Assembly: GCF_033568475.1 (NCBI RefSeq)
Contig: NC_133123.1
Span: forward strand, 151,233,753 to 151,297,752
Length of the DNA stretch: 64,000 bases
Direction: 5' to 3'
DNA from: Henckelia pumila
Lineage: Eukaryota > Streptophyta > Magnoliopsida > Lamiales > Gesneriaceae
A program made the position numbers and the translations under genes. The notes under the pieces are model-generated. The model made no database searches and was not told the origin of the DNA. It was given only the letters and a program-made list of their open reading frames with translations. Positions 1 through 10,232 of this stretch are shown in pieces; the stretch's first letter is position 1, and each line of letters opens with the position of its first letter.

Positions 1-2032
1 GGAAGACGACTCTTGCTAGAAGAGCTTACGAGGATTCACTCTTCTCTCAGTACTTTGACAAATGCGCATGGATCACAGTGTCACAAGAGTATCAAAGGAG
101 AAAGATTCTTTCAGGGCTTTTCAAGTCCCTCAATAATGAACAATCTGATATGAGCGAAGCAGAACTGGCAAAACTGGTGTATCAAAATCTCTTGGGTAGG
201 CGATATCTCATTGTCATTGATGATATGTGGAGTACTAAGGCTTGGGATGATTTGAAGATGATATTCCCAGATGATGGTAGTGGAAGTCGAATCTTGTTAA
301 CCACCAGGCTTTTAGATGTGGCCTCTTATGCAGGATCTTCAGATAATCCATGGGTTCACCAAATGAGTTTTATAAATGGAGATCAAAGTTGGGAACTACT
401 TCAAGAAAGAGTTTTTGGACAACAATCTTGTCCTCCCCAACTGGTGGAGGTCGGGAAGAAGATTGCGAAAAATTGCAGCGGACTTCCACTCACCATCGTA
501 GTGGTTGCAGGACTCCTGATTTCTCCAGAAAACGTTATGAGAGAAGAAGTTTGGGAAAATATTTCGGACAATATAAGTTCTAGAGAGCCTACAATTGCGC
601 TTCAATGCTCAAAGATTCTCTGTTTTAGTTATGATCGGTTACCTCTTCCACTAAAACCATGTTTCCTATACATTGCAGCTTTTCCGAAAGATTCTAAAAT
701 AGGTGTTTCTAAGCTAATCAGGTTGTGGGTTGCGGAGGGGTTTCTGAAACCAAATGATGGGTTCAAATGCTTGGAAGATGTCATCTTGTGAAGAGAAGTT
801 TGCTCTTAGAGAGCAAGAAAGGGCTGGATGGGAAACTGGAAAGTGTTGGAATCCATGATATGTTGAGGGAGATTTGCATAACAAAAGCTGAAGAAGAGGG
901 GTTTCTTCGTCGTCATGTATCATCCAAACCAAAGCGCAGAACAACAGAATTCATAAAGAATCCATGTCGCCGCCTCACAATTCAAAGCACCGAGAAACAT
1001 CAAGGATGGGAAGTCCTAGATTCAAGCGTTCGATCAATTCTAATATTCCCCAATACATATTCTATACCAAAACTATATGTACGGTCTAGGCACATCTGTA
1101 TATTGGATACACCCAGCATATGTGCGACGAACTTTTCAAATATGATCTCCACATCCCATAATTTAAGGTACTTAGATTTTTCCATGTTCGAGGGATTGCC
1201 AGTCTCAATATCAAAATTTCGTAATCTTGAAACTATTGTTGTTCGTGAAAATTATCGGGCCATACCGTATGAAATTTTAAAGCTTCCCAAGTTGAGGCAT
1301 CTGATCATTGAAGAGGGTGTTCCTTTATCTTACCCCTCTGACATGGGAATTGTTCTTGAAAGTGATCTACAAACAATTGAGATAGTGACGGATTTTGTAT
1401 TTGCCAAAGAGATGAGCAGAATCCTCGAGAATCTGAAGAAATTGAAGGTTGAATATTATAATATTCCGGATCATGCTTGGGATGATTTTAATTTCGACAA
1501 CATTTCCAATTTACGAAACCTTGAATACTTACAAATCACCATGTACTCATTTCGCGTTCCCTCAATGATATGGAACTTTGCTTTTCCAATGGGAGTGAAG
1601 AAGTTATCTCTGAAAGGAGTCCCATTGCCTTGGAAAAACATGACCATAATCGGGTCGCTCCCGTATCTTCAAGTGCTCGGGTTTACGGAAAATCGTAGCA
1701 CCAAATATTCCCAGACCGAGTGGACGACGGTGGAAGGCCAATTTCTTCGACTCAAGTGTTTTCATTCTTCTTTAGATTTTCTGGTTAATTGGAAAACGGA
1801 GAAAGAGCACTTCCCATGCCTTGAAACCTTGATTCTCGAATCTGTCCGGTCGATGGATGAGATTCCTATTGGCATCGGAGAAATAGATACACTTCAATAC
1901 ATAGAGCTGTGTTACTGTAAAAAATCATTGGTGGACTCAGCCAAGCAAATTCAGAGTCTTCAACATGAAAATGGAAACGATAATTTTCGTGTTCGTGTCA
2001 TTCATTTGAACGGACACACCGTTTTGTTTTGA
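1..2032 (+). pseudogene. NLR-1: CC-NB-ARC-LRR resistance gene, 5' cut by window, frameshifted
   Basis: The window opens inside the P-loop (GKTTLARR) of an NLR immune receptor, a cytoplasmic ATP/ADP switch that senses pathogen effectors. The first frame is open from base 3 to 791 and shows RNBS-A (FDKCAWITVSQ), kinase-2 (YLIVIDDMWS), GSRILLTTR, the GLPLT motif and CFLYIAAF. Compared with NLR-2 and NLR-4, 21 bases after ttggaagatgt are replaced by 2 near 791, a net loss of 19. This shifts the frame and stops it with TGA at 789-791. Frame 2 then carries the rest to 2032: an IHD in place of MHD, followed by leucine-rich repeats and the family tail ending in VLF. Without the deletion the gene would look normal. 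It is a pseudogene as sequenced; an assembly error is the alternative. CC domain lies outside the window. Confidence 0.9.
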
Positions 2033-2129
2033 ACAACTATCAATGAAAGAGATTCTCGTGAGAATCTGTGTATGACTAGTTGAAAGATTTTTGTTCCACT
2101 ATTATCTATCTTCAAAGTGTGGCCGATTT

Positions 2130-2600
2130 TATTTTAAGTTTTTTTTTTTTTTTTCACATACCTTCCGCTGGTTTTTTTTATTAATTTAAAAATAATACTA
2201 TATAAATGATAGATTATTAATCTAATTTAGTAATACTAAAATAAATAAATGATGGTAGTTAACATAATATTTAATTTGATTGATAAATAATAATTTATTT
2301 GATTGATTGTTTAAATTTTAAATAAAAAGATATATTGTTGTTTTGTCTTTCAAATAATAGGATTTGAATGATGTAGAAAATTAAATAATTTTGAAATTAT
2401 TGTGTGATTATGTAAGTGATTATGTATTTATTTTTGGATAATTTTCAAATGAGTATCTATAAATAGACATTTTCATTTGTGATTGAAATATAATTTAAGA
2501 AAGAAGAAGTTTATAAAGTGTGGAGTTTGATATATTTTGATGTTTACTTTTTTACCATAAAATTTTATTTTTTCACAACACTTTATCAGCACCATCACTC
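2130..2600 (+). mobile_element. Possible copia LTR remnant
   Basis: AT-rich DNA with a TATA-like ctataaataga at 2457-2467, an LTR-like end tttcacaaca at 2571-2580, and directly after it tttatcagcacc, which resembles the primer-binding site of some plant copia elements. No matching second LTR was found nearby. The rest of 2033-2700 has no gene I can support. Confidence 0.35.
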
Positions 2601-2697
2601 AAAGGTTTTCTATAATTTTTCAAACTAAAAATCAGAAGAAAATGCAAAAAATATTCAACAAGTAAGAATATTTATTTTAATGTTTATATATTTTCAA

Positions 2698-2699
2698 TG

Positions 2700-2726
<27 letters not shown>
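2698..2726. repeat. (TA)n microsatellite
   Basis: About 14 uninterrupted TA dinucleotides, directly before the degenerate tandem repeats. The duplicated segment at 48.1 kb lacks this long TA run. Confidence 0.95.
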
Positions 2727-2733
<7 letters not shown>

Positions 2734-2754
2734 TAATTTCATGTTATTATATAA

Positions 2755-3125
2755 AAAAAGTTTATGACATCACATTATAATAATGTGATGTGATTATATT
2801 ATATATTACTGCTTATATATTTTTATTGTGTATATATTATAATATATCAATTATATATGTATAATGTCACACTATTATATAAAAGAAGACTATGACACCT
2901 CATTATAATATTGTGACGTGATATACAATACATGACTTTATAATAACTATATTTGTATAATTTCACGCTATTATATAAAAGAAATTTATGACAACTCATT
3001 ATATATAATACTGCGATATGATATACAATATCTGACTTTATACTAATTATATTTATATAATTTCATACTATTATAAAAAAAGAGTTTATAACACCTCATT
3101 ATAATAATGTGACGTGATATACATA
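2755..3125. repeat. Degenerate tandem repeat, about 100-127 bp unit
   Basis: A unit containing tatgacacctcattataat and a following gtgacgtgatatac recurs at about 2763, 2890, 2988 and 3087. It is repeated again in the duplicated segment near 48165-48520. It may be part of the copia leader that precedes the gag start at 3556. Confidence 0.75.
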
Positions 3126-3179
3126 ATTATTTAATTATGATTATCATTATATGCATCGCATGATTATCGTAAATTTTCA

Positions 3180-3890
3180 TTAACACAAACAAATAAAATT
3201 TTAACAATCATAAATTTTTTTTCTCCCAACGGTCACAAACGGTAACAAAATGACTAGTTTTTGTCCTATAAATATGATCACTCATCCACATTTTGAATCA
3301 CACCAAACTCACACTTTCTCTCAAAATTATTTTATCGTCATTTTTCAAAGAAGAAAAAGATAACATTTTCAAAGCTATTTTTTATAACTATTATGATTAT
3401 CATACTCACGAGTCTTGTATTTATCAAGGAATATCTACCACACATTTTTTTTTAATTTTTAAACTTGTTTATACTCATCGTTCTTCCATTATTTTGTACT
3501 GTCATATTAATGAAAATTCACTAATAAAATATATTGTTATTTTTCTAGTATTACTATGTCAAATTTGACAAAGCTTGAATTCGTTGCGCTCGATATTACG
3601 GGAAAAAATTATATTTCATGGACTCTCGATGTAAAAATGCATCTTGAGTCATTATGTTTAAATGATATTATTAAATAAAATAATATATCATCTTCACAAG
3701 ATAAAACAAAAGCTATGATTTTTTTTACATTGTCATCTTGATGAATGATTGAAATATGAGTATCTCAAAAAAAAAAATGAGTATCTCACAAAAAAAGATC
3801 CAGTGGTTTTATGGAAAGGAAATGAATGAAGGAAAGATTTGAGCATATAAGAGAAGTTATACTTCCGACCGCACGTGATTAATGAAATAC
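3180..3890 (+). mobile_element. Copia fragment: promoter-like LTR part plus gag start
   Basis: A TATA-like tcctataaatatgatcac at about 3263 is followed by a leader and an ATG at 3556. From there 40 codons read as the start of a copia gag (MSNLTKLEFVALDITGKNY, then a Trp and HLESL), stopping with TAA at 3676-3678. The rest of gag and all of pol are missing. A near copy lies at 48600-49260, so the fragment was already truncated when the segment was duplicated. Confidence 0.65.
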
Positions 3891-3895
3891 TTTAA

Positions 3896-4280
3896 GGTAC
3901 TGTTTGGTACAAGTACAATTAGTACTTGTACAACTTATCCTATCCAATCACGCGTTCTTCTCGTCATATTATTTATCCATCTATTAATTATTTATTTTAC
4001 ATTAATCAAATCATTAATCATTTATCTTACATTAATCAAATCATTGAATTTAAATAACTATATTACCCTTATAAATAATATTATTCAAATTTTATTTATT
4101 CTTAAAAGGACAAAATGATAATTTATATTTTTAATATAAAATTCAATCAATCAAATCAAATAAACTATAATCTATCAATCAAATCAAATACTAAATTAAC
4201 TATCATTTTTTATTTATTTTATATTACATTATATTACTTATCCAAGTATTATTTATCTTATTCTCGAACCAAACGGTGCC
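3896..4280. mobile_element. MITE, 385 bp, present in only one of the two duplicated spacers
   Basis: Its ends are imperfect inverted repeats: GGTACTGTTTGGTACAAG on the left against GGCACCGTTTGGTTCGAG from the right end. TTAA is present on both sides (3892-3895 and 4281-4284). The paralogous spacer near 49294 reads straight through (ctttaagattat) and serves as the empty site. The inside is AT-rich with internal repeats (atcaaatcatta) and no gene. The termini resemble Tourist/PIF-type MITEs, but a TTAA duplication is not the usual 3-bp one, so the superfamily is uncertain. Confidence 0.8.
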
Positions 4281-4410
4281 TTAAGATTATAAGACTTTAA
4301 AAAATCAGTGATTTTATCTCTACGATGTATCGAATAGTCTCGCAATTAAAATTTTGTTGACATAAAATTAGTGAAATGAAAATACTTAAGAAAATATTTT
4401 CAACTTTTCA

Positions 4411-4660
4411 TCTTCTAAAGGGTTGACCCCGAAGGAGACCTCATCCCACATGAGTTAGAGAGCAATTGGCTCATGCAGGAGTTAAATCGAGGAATGTGTA
4501 CGAACGACAGAGACTTAAGGGAGAGAGCAATATGACCAATACCCAGAGCATACCCACATAATATTTTAGCAAGAATATGCTCCACACGAGAATCAAACCC
4601 ACAACGCTAAGAAATTTTTTCCCACGTCACCTCAAATCTTACCAACTCGCCTATGCAACA
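4411..4660 (-). mobile_element. tRNA-derived SINE-like element, copy 1
   Basis: Read on the minus strand it starts with a box A-like taggcgagttggtaag (4640-4655) and, about 40 bases on, a box B-like gggtttgattctc (4589-4603), the spacing of a Pol III internal promoter. A non-tRNA body follows. A second copy lies at 49430-49670 and a head fragment at 18023-18120. The 3' tail is not clear. Confidence 0.6.
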
Positions 4661-4744
4661 TGGACTTCATCTTTTGATGCTTCAAATATAACAGTGCAAC
4701 ATCATTTAATATACAGGGTTATTTAATAATATATATATATAATA

Positions 4745-4905
4745 TTGCATCCAGCTGTTTCCCACATGCTAACTAATTAATTAATTAATCCAAGGTTTGA
4801 TAAAATAAAAAAAATAAAAGAGCCAACTACTTATTTATTTCCAGGCAAGAATGAGCGTTCCCACAAGCTGCGCCATTTTTGTCTCCATTTCCCATTTTCA
4901 TTATA
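4745..4905 (+). pseudogene. Decapitated NLR leader relic upstream of NLR-2
   Basis: This stretch (gcatccagctgtttcccac, taattaattaatccaagg, aatgagcgttcccacaag) matches the leader directly before NLR-3 (18205-18340) and a relic at 49745-49905. After ttttgtctccatttcccatt the homology stops and no NLR coding sequence follows. It looks like the 5' end of a lost paralogue. Confidence 0.6.
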
Positions 4906-5930
4906 AATATAGAGCGTGAATTTTTAAATCTTAAAATTATATTAAATATGCGTTTATGAAATAAAATAGAAGATTGATGCTTTAATTTAATAGTTATTCC
5001 TTAGTTTACACTTTTACATATTTTTTTTTCAAACTTTCAATATTAGTTTTATTCACTATGTATTTTGAAATTGTTTGAAAAAAATCGAGCATAATATAAA
5101 TTATCTAAATCTAAGTATAATAAATATGTAAATAAAAAATAATATTTATATATATATTTTAATTCGAGCATAATATAAATTATCTAAATATAATAAATAT
5201 GTAGATAAAATATCATTTTTATATATATTTTTTAATTTTAAATTTATATGGTAATATTTTTCGAAGTGATTGGTTATTTTAATTTTTTAAATATTCAAAC
5301 TTTGTCGTTGCTTCCAGCTCTTACGTTTTAATTTTTTTTAAATAAAAAATATTCATTAAAAGAAATTGCGTTTTTATGAAAAAAAAAAATTATAATAAAC
5401 TTTTCTCTATGACACAAATAAAAAATTATTTATATTTATTTTTAAAGCTTTATATATTTTAAACATATTAATAATTAATCACCTTAAGGTAAAAAAATTT
5501 AGCTCCATTTTTTTACCATGTCAGCGTCGCATTGGATATCGTATTAAAATAAAAGAAGAACAAAGATAAAAGACGAAAACCACACAAAGAAATAAATATA
5601 AAACTAAAAAATATTTTTTTTTCTACATGCTGACGAGAAAGATTATAGATTTAAATAATTTGTCGAGGGGACGGCTATAAAATGATTTTCGCTATCATGT
5701 ATATTACATTTTTAGTGTCGACAATTCACGAAGCTCGATATACAGTTTTTAAATATTATTTAATAAAATCCTATACAAGCAGGAGTTATTTAAAATTTTA
5801 ACATAGAATTTACAATAACTTGTAGGAGAAAATTTTTTATTTATAGTTGACTCGATTCCATGAGATCATGCAATGCACTATAATTAGAATGATATTAAAC
5901 AATGATTAATTAATTAATAATATAATGGTT
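4906..5930. other. AT-rich spacer without recognised gene
   Basis: A partly repeated block (tcgagcataatataaattatc at about 5088 and 5164) also occurs near 50090-50240. Copies 1 and 2 of the spacer differ completely between about 5320-5680 and 50335-50470, then match again at gtgtcgacaattcacgaag. No ORF or RNA gene is supported. Confidence 0.7.
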
Positions 5931-6087
5931 CAATGGAGCGGTTTCCCACATGCTAATTAATTAATACTAATCAAAGGTTTAATCGAAAAAGTCAACAACT
6001 TAAATGATTTATTTATACAATATTCAAGAAACTAAGATGAGTCTTCCCACAAAGCTGCACCATTTTTGTCTTCAGTTCCAACTTCCC

Positions 6088-8718
6088 ATGGCTGCGTATG
6101 CTGCGCTTCTTGCTCTTGCTCGATCATTGCAAGATATTTTGGATCTTGAACAATATATCGATCCTCTACACAAACCAAAAATCATTTCTCTCCATGAAAA
6201 AGTTGATTTTATTGTTACTTCCCTTGAAAAGTATTCAGACAAGCATCATGGAAAGCTTGATTGTGTGGGAAATGGGATCAGAAAAGCTGCATTTGAAGCT
6301 CAAGATTTCATGGATTCGTGTTATTATTCACTATCAACTACTACTGATGACGATGATGATGGGAGTTCTTCTTCAGAGGCTAATGGCGACGAGGTGAACT
6401 TGGATCGAGGCTTAACCATGGCGTCTGAAAGAATTGATTTTATTTGGGAAGAGACCATGAAGATGAACAACAGTACTGACACATCACAAGATCTCCCATC
6501 CGAATATTATTCATATCCTGTTGACCGTTCATCCACAGCCCAAAACTTGGTTGTGGGATTTGATGATGACTTGAAAGCTATCGAAGAACGGTTATACGAA
6601 GATTCTGCTAAGCTTCGAATCATCCCAATTGTTGGGATGGGGGGAATGGGGAAGACGACGCTAGCAAGAAGAGCCTACGAGGATTCAATCCTTTCTCAAT
6701 ACTTTGACAAATGCGCATGGATCACAGTGTCACAAGAATATCAAAGGAGAGAGATTCTTTCAGGGCTTTTGAAGTCTCTCAAGAATGAACAATCTGCAGA
6801 TAAAAGCGAAGCAGAATTGGCAATACTAGCGTATCAAAATCTCATTGGCAGACAGTATCTCATTGTGGTTGATGATATATGGAGCACCAAAGCTTGGGAT
6901 GATTTGAAGATGATATTCCCAGATGACGGCAATGGAAGTAGGATCTTGTTGACCAGTAGAATATTGGAGGTGGCTGCTAATGCAGGGTCTTCTGATACTC
7001 TGGTTCATCAAATGAGTTTTTTAAATGAAGATCTAAGTTGGAAACTACTTCAAGAAAGGGTTTTTAGACAAGAATCTTGTCCTCTCCATCTTGTGGAAGT
7101 CGGCAAGAAGATTGCGAAAAATTGCGGTGGACTTCCACTCACCATCGTGGTAGTTGCAGGACTACTCCTTTCTTCAGCCGACGTGATGAAAGAACAAGTT
7201 TGGGAAAATATTTCGGAAAATATAAGTTCTAGAGAGCCCACAATTGCACTTCAATGCTCAAAGATATTGTGTTTTAGTTATGATCGGTTACCTCTTCGAC
7301 TAAAACCTTGTTTCCTATACTTTGCCGCTTTTTCAGAAGATTCTGAAATAGATGTTTCTAAGCTAATCAGGTTGTGGGTTGCCGATGGATTTCTGAAACC
7401 AAAAGATCCGTTCAAACGCTTGGAAGATGTGGGGGAACATTATTTGGAGGATCTTGTGAAGAGAAATTTGGTCTTAGCGAGGGAGAAAGGGCCGGATGGG
7501 AAACTGAAAACAGTTGGAATCCATGATATGTTGAGGGAGATTTGCATAACGAAAGCTGAAGAAGAGGGGTTTCTTCATCAGGTGTCAACCAAAATAAACA
7601 AGTTCAGAACAGAATTCATAGAGAATCCATATCGCCGCTTCAAAATTCATAGCATCAAGAGATGTGACGAATTGAATATCGAAGATTTGAGCGTACGTTC
7701 AATTTTATTTGGTGAGAGCGGATTATCATTGCCAAAACTATATGTACGATCTAGGCACGTCTGTATCTTGGATGCACCCCGTGTACTTTCGGACAATATT
7801 TCCCATTTATACTCCACATTCGTCAATTTAAGGTACTTCGCTTTTTTCTTAGACTTCAGACATTCATCACATCCTGAATTGCCAGTCTCAATATCAAAAC
7901 ATCCCAATCTGGAAACAATAATTGTTCGTGCAATGAAGTCCGAAGTAGTATTCAGTGTTTTATTGGAAATACCATATGAAATTTTAAAGATGCGGAAGTT
8001 AAGGCATCTCATCTGTCACAACCGTTTTCGTTTTAGTACCTATCCCTTTTACATTGGAATTGTTCATGAAAGTGGTCTACAAACAATTGAGACAGTGATA
8101 GATTTCGTATTTACCGAAGAGATCACCAGAATACTGGTGAATCTGAAGAAATTGAAGGTTGAATATGATATGGAGAATCGTCACTGGAAGTGGGATCATT
8201 TTAATCTCTACAACCTTTTCGATCTCCGAAACCTGGAGGACTTGCAAATCTCCATGTTCTTGCCTCGTCTTTTCTCAATGACATGGAACCATGCTTTTCC
8301 AATGGGTCTAAAGAAGTTATCTCTGGACGGAGTCCCTTTTCCTTGGGACAATATGACCATAATCGGGTCGCTCCCGAATCTTCAAGTGCTCGAGATGATA
8401 AATATTGAACTCACCAGACCTTTCGAGTGGAGAACAGAGGAAGGTGAATTTCTTCAACTCAAGTATTTCCATTCTTCCTTAAATCATGTAAGAAAGTGGG
8501 AAACGGAAAAAGATCACTTCCCATGCCTCGAAAGCTTGATTCTCGATTATGTCATTTGGATTGATAAGATTCCTAGTGGCTTAGAAGAAATAGATTCACT
8601 TCAATACATCGAGTTGAAGAACTGTATACAATCGTTGGTGGACTCGGCCGAGCAAATTCAAAAGAATCAACATGAAAATGGAAACGATGGTTTTCGTGTT
8701 CGTGTCATTTACGAGTGA
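6088..8718 (+). CDS. NLR-2: intact CC-NB-ARC-LRR immune receptor, R1/Rx-like
   Basis: Single-exon NLR of 876 residues from MAAYAALLALARSLQ. An in-frame ATG at 6004 would add 28 residues, but that extension is not kept in the NLR-3 leader, so 6088 is preferred. Order: Rx-type coiled coil (1-140), acidic/serine linker with DDDDDGSSSS (about 90-105), P-loop GMGGMGKTT (183-191), RNBS-A, kinase-2 YLIVVDDIWS (257-266), GSRILLTSR (283), GLPLT (348), CFLY (408), IHD in place of MHD (478-480), then irregular LRRs to the end. All nucleotide-binding motifs are present. The last residues are odd: V-I-Y-E-stop, where paralogues have about ten more ending in VLF. The Y, E and stop lie in a hAT terminal repeat. 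Family knowledge predicts a cytoplasmic effector sensor; the target is unknown. Confidence 0.92.
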   Translation: MAAYAALLALARSLQDILDLEQYIDPLHKPKIISLHEKVDFIVTSLEKYSDKHHGKLDCVGNGIRKAAFEAQDFMDSCYYSLSTTTDDDDDGSSSSEANGDEVNLDRGLTMASERIDFIWEETMKMNNSTDTSQDLPSEYYSYPVDRSSTAQNLVVGFDDDLKAIEERLYEDSAKLRIIPIVGMGGMGKTTLARRAYEDSILSQYFDKCAWITVSQEYQRREILSGLLKSLKNEQSADKSEAELAILAYQNLIGRQYLIVVDDIWSTKAWDDLKMIFPDDGNGSRILLTSRILEVAANAGSSDTLVHQMSFLNEDLSWKLLQERVFRQESCPLHLVEVGKKIAKNCGGLPLTIVVVAGLLLSSADVMKEQVWENISENISSREPTIALQCSKILCFSYDRLPLRLKPCFLYFAAFSEDSEIDVSKLIRLWVADGFLKPKDPFKRLEDVGEHYLEDLVKRNLVLAREKGPDGKLKTVGIHDMLREICITKAEEEGFLHQVSTKINKFRTEFIENPYRRFKIHSIKRCDELNIEDLSVRSILFGESGLSLPKLYVRSRHVCILDAPRVLSDNISHLYSTFVNLRYFAFFLDFRHSSHPELPVSISKHPNLETIIVRAMKSEVVFSVLLEIPYEILKMRKLRHLICHNRFRFSTYPFYIGIVHESGLQTIETVIDFVFTEEITRILVNLKKLKVEYDMENRHWKWDHFNLYNLFDLRNLEDLQISMFLPRLFSMTWNHAFPMGLKKLSLDGVPFPWDNMTIIGSLPNLQVLEMINIELTRPFEWRTEEGEFLQLKYFHSSLNHVRKWETEKDHFPCLESLILDYVIWIDKIPSGLEEIDSLQYIELKNCIQSLVDSAEQIQKNQHENGNDGFRVRVIYE

Positions 8719-9116
8719 TCACGTTGTCGTTTGGCTGTTTTTTTTTAAAAAAATTCAAATCTAATTGTCAATTGTGGTTTAGTTATATTTTAGAAAAAAT
8801 TATATATATCACCCCTATGAAATCGCGTGTTTGCTGATAACCCCTATGTAAATTTTTTGAGCTAAAAACCCCTTATGATTCTAAATCTATAGCATCACCC
8901 CCTTCTGGCTAAAAAATGACGAAAATGCCCTTAATGTTATAATACAAATTAATATTAAAATATATTTCGTGTATGAAAAATATTATGATAAAATAATTAT
9001 ATATAATTTTCATAGTTATTTAAATAAAATTTGATTATTTTACTCAATTAAATATAGAATTATAAAACAAAATTAATTTAATTATTTATTTAAGTAAGGG
9101 TATTTTTGTAACGACC

Positions 9117-9529
9117 CACTATATCAAGACGGGTCTTTTCAGCGTGCTTTTGTCCTCACTCACACGCACCCTGAGAAACTTCCCAAGAGGTCACCCATCC
9201 TACCTGAGAAACTTTCCAGGGGGTCACCCATCCTATAATTTTTTCAAGTCAAGCACGCTTAACTTTGAAGTTCTTATGTGATGAGCTTCCGAAAAGAAGA
9301 TGCACCTTCTTGATATGAGTAATACATATGAAATCTTTTAAACTTTCATCAACTATGCAGTCCCATACCTATACAGTCTCAGAATCCCTCTCATTCCGGC
9401 ATGATCGGTTCATTCATGTCTCCCTCCGCCTAGAAGCCTACTAGGAGCCGCTCATTGTCCGTGCAACCTCTTGGCACCGGCGATCACTCCTCGCCTCCTC
9501 AGCCCCGGGCGTCACATGCTGTAACACCC
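9117..9529 (-). mobile_element. Cassandra TRIM LTR carrying 5S rRNA-like block
   Basis: On the plus strand it starts TGTAACGACCC and ends gggcgtcaca at 9526, with three bases (tgc) of Cassandra internal sequence after it. The block ggtcacccatcc and aagcacgcttaac is the reverse complement of conserved 5S rRNA segments, the hallmark of Cassandra. The 5S-like box is duplicated here (about 9166-9196 and 9200-9235). The rest of the element is missing, and the next base begins a gypsy LTR. Confidence 0.8.
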
Positions 9530-10115
9530 GAAAATTTTAAAACGTAAATCCGCATGCATAATTAAGAGAAATAAATTGTTAAAATAAGGGTTAAATGAAT
9601 TTATGTGTTATTATGTGAATTATATGCATGATTTAATTTATTTTAGCATTTAACCCGCTATTTTAGAATTTTTAGATTTTTGAGGATTTTATTTATTTGA
9701 TCGCGTAGACGGGACCGTGGACGGACGAGATACCAACTTTTGAGCCAAAAATATTTTTATGAGTTTTTGAGCATTAAAATAATATTTTAAGGTATTTTGT
9801 CAAGAAAATTTTAGTATTTATTTATATATTTATTTAAGGATTTATTTTTAGCCAAAATAAGTCATTTTAATGACTTTTGTTAATATTTAAAAATAGCTTA
9901 TTATATTATTTCGAGATTTAGCTTCTCCCATCAGATTATTATTATTTATTAGGGGTTTTTAAATATTAGTTTTATGGAATAATATTTATATTATTAGAAA
10001 TATTTTTTTTAACCTATTATTTATACCTAAACCTACCCCAAACCCCACCTCACACCCTTCCAACCGACAACCCTCCCCTCCACCTTCTTCCACACGTTTC
10101 AACAGAAGCAAGCAA
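9530..10115 (+). repeat. Gypsy left LTR, 3'-truncated
   Basis: It matches 13784-14369 almost base for base to cagaagcaagcaa, then switches to a gag leader. The high similarity to the right LTR indicates a fairly recent insertion. Confidence 0.88.
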
Positions 10116-10232
10116 AATGTTTTATTATGATTTATGAGGAGCATGTTTATACTTTAAGACTTTATGTTAGCAAAGTTTTAAAATACTTAGTTATGCATTG
10201 CGATTTACGTGAAGAAATTGTGGTGATGCAGC

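Noticed and set aside
3882-4300. Two overlapping small ORFs
   Set aside because: They lie in an AT-rich MITE and have low-complexity N/I/Y-rich products.
4580-4660. tRNA gene on the minus strand
   Set aside because: Box A- and B-like motifs are present but no cloverleaf or acceptor stem can be formed; SINE head is the better reading.
6004-6087. Upstream ATG of NLR-2 as true start
   Set aside because: The extension is not kept in NLR-3, and the family normally starts at MAAYAA; the same extension in NLR-4 can be due to the recent duplication.
9160-9260. 5S rRNA gene
   Set aside because: Only parts of 5S are present, within a Cassandra LTR that has its usual ends.
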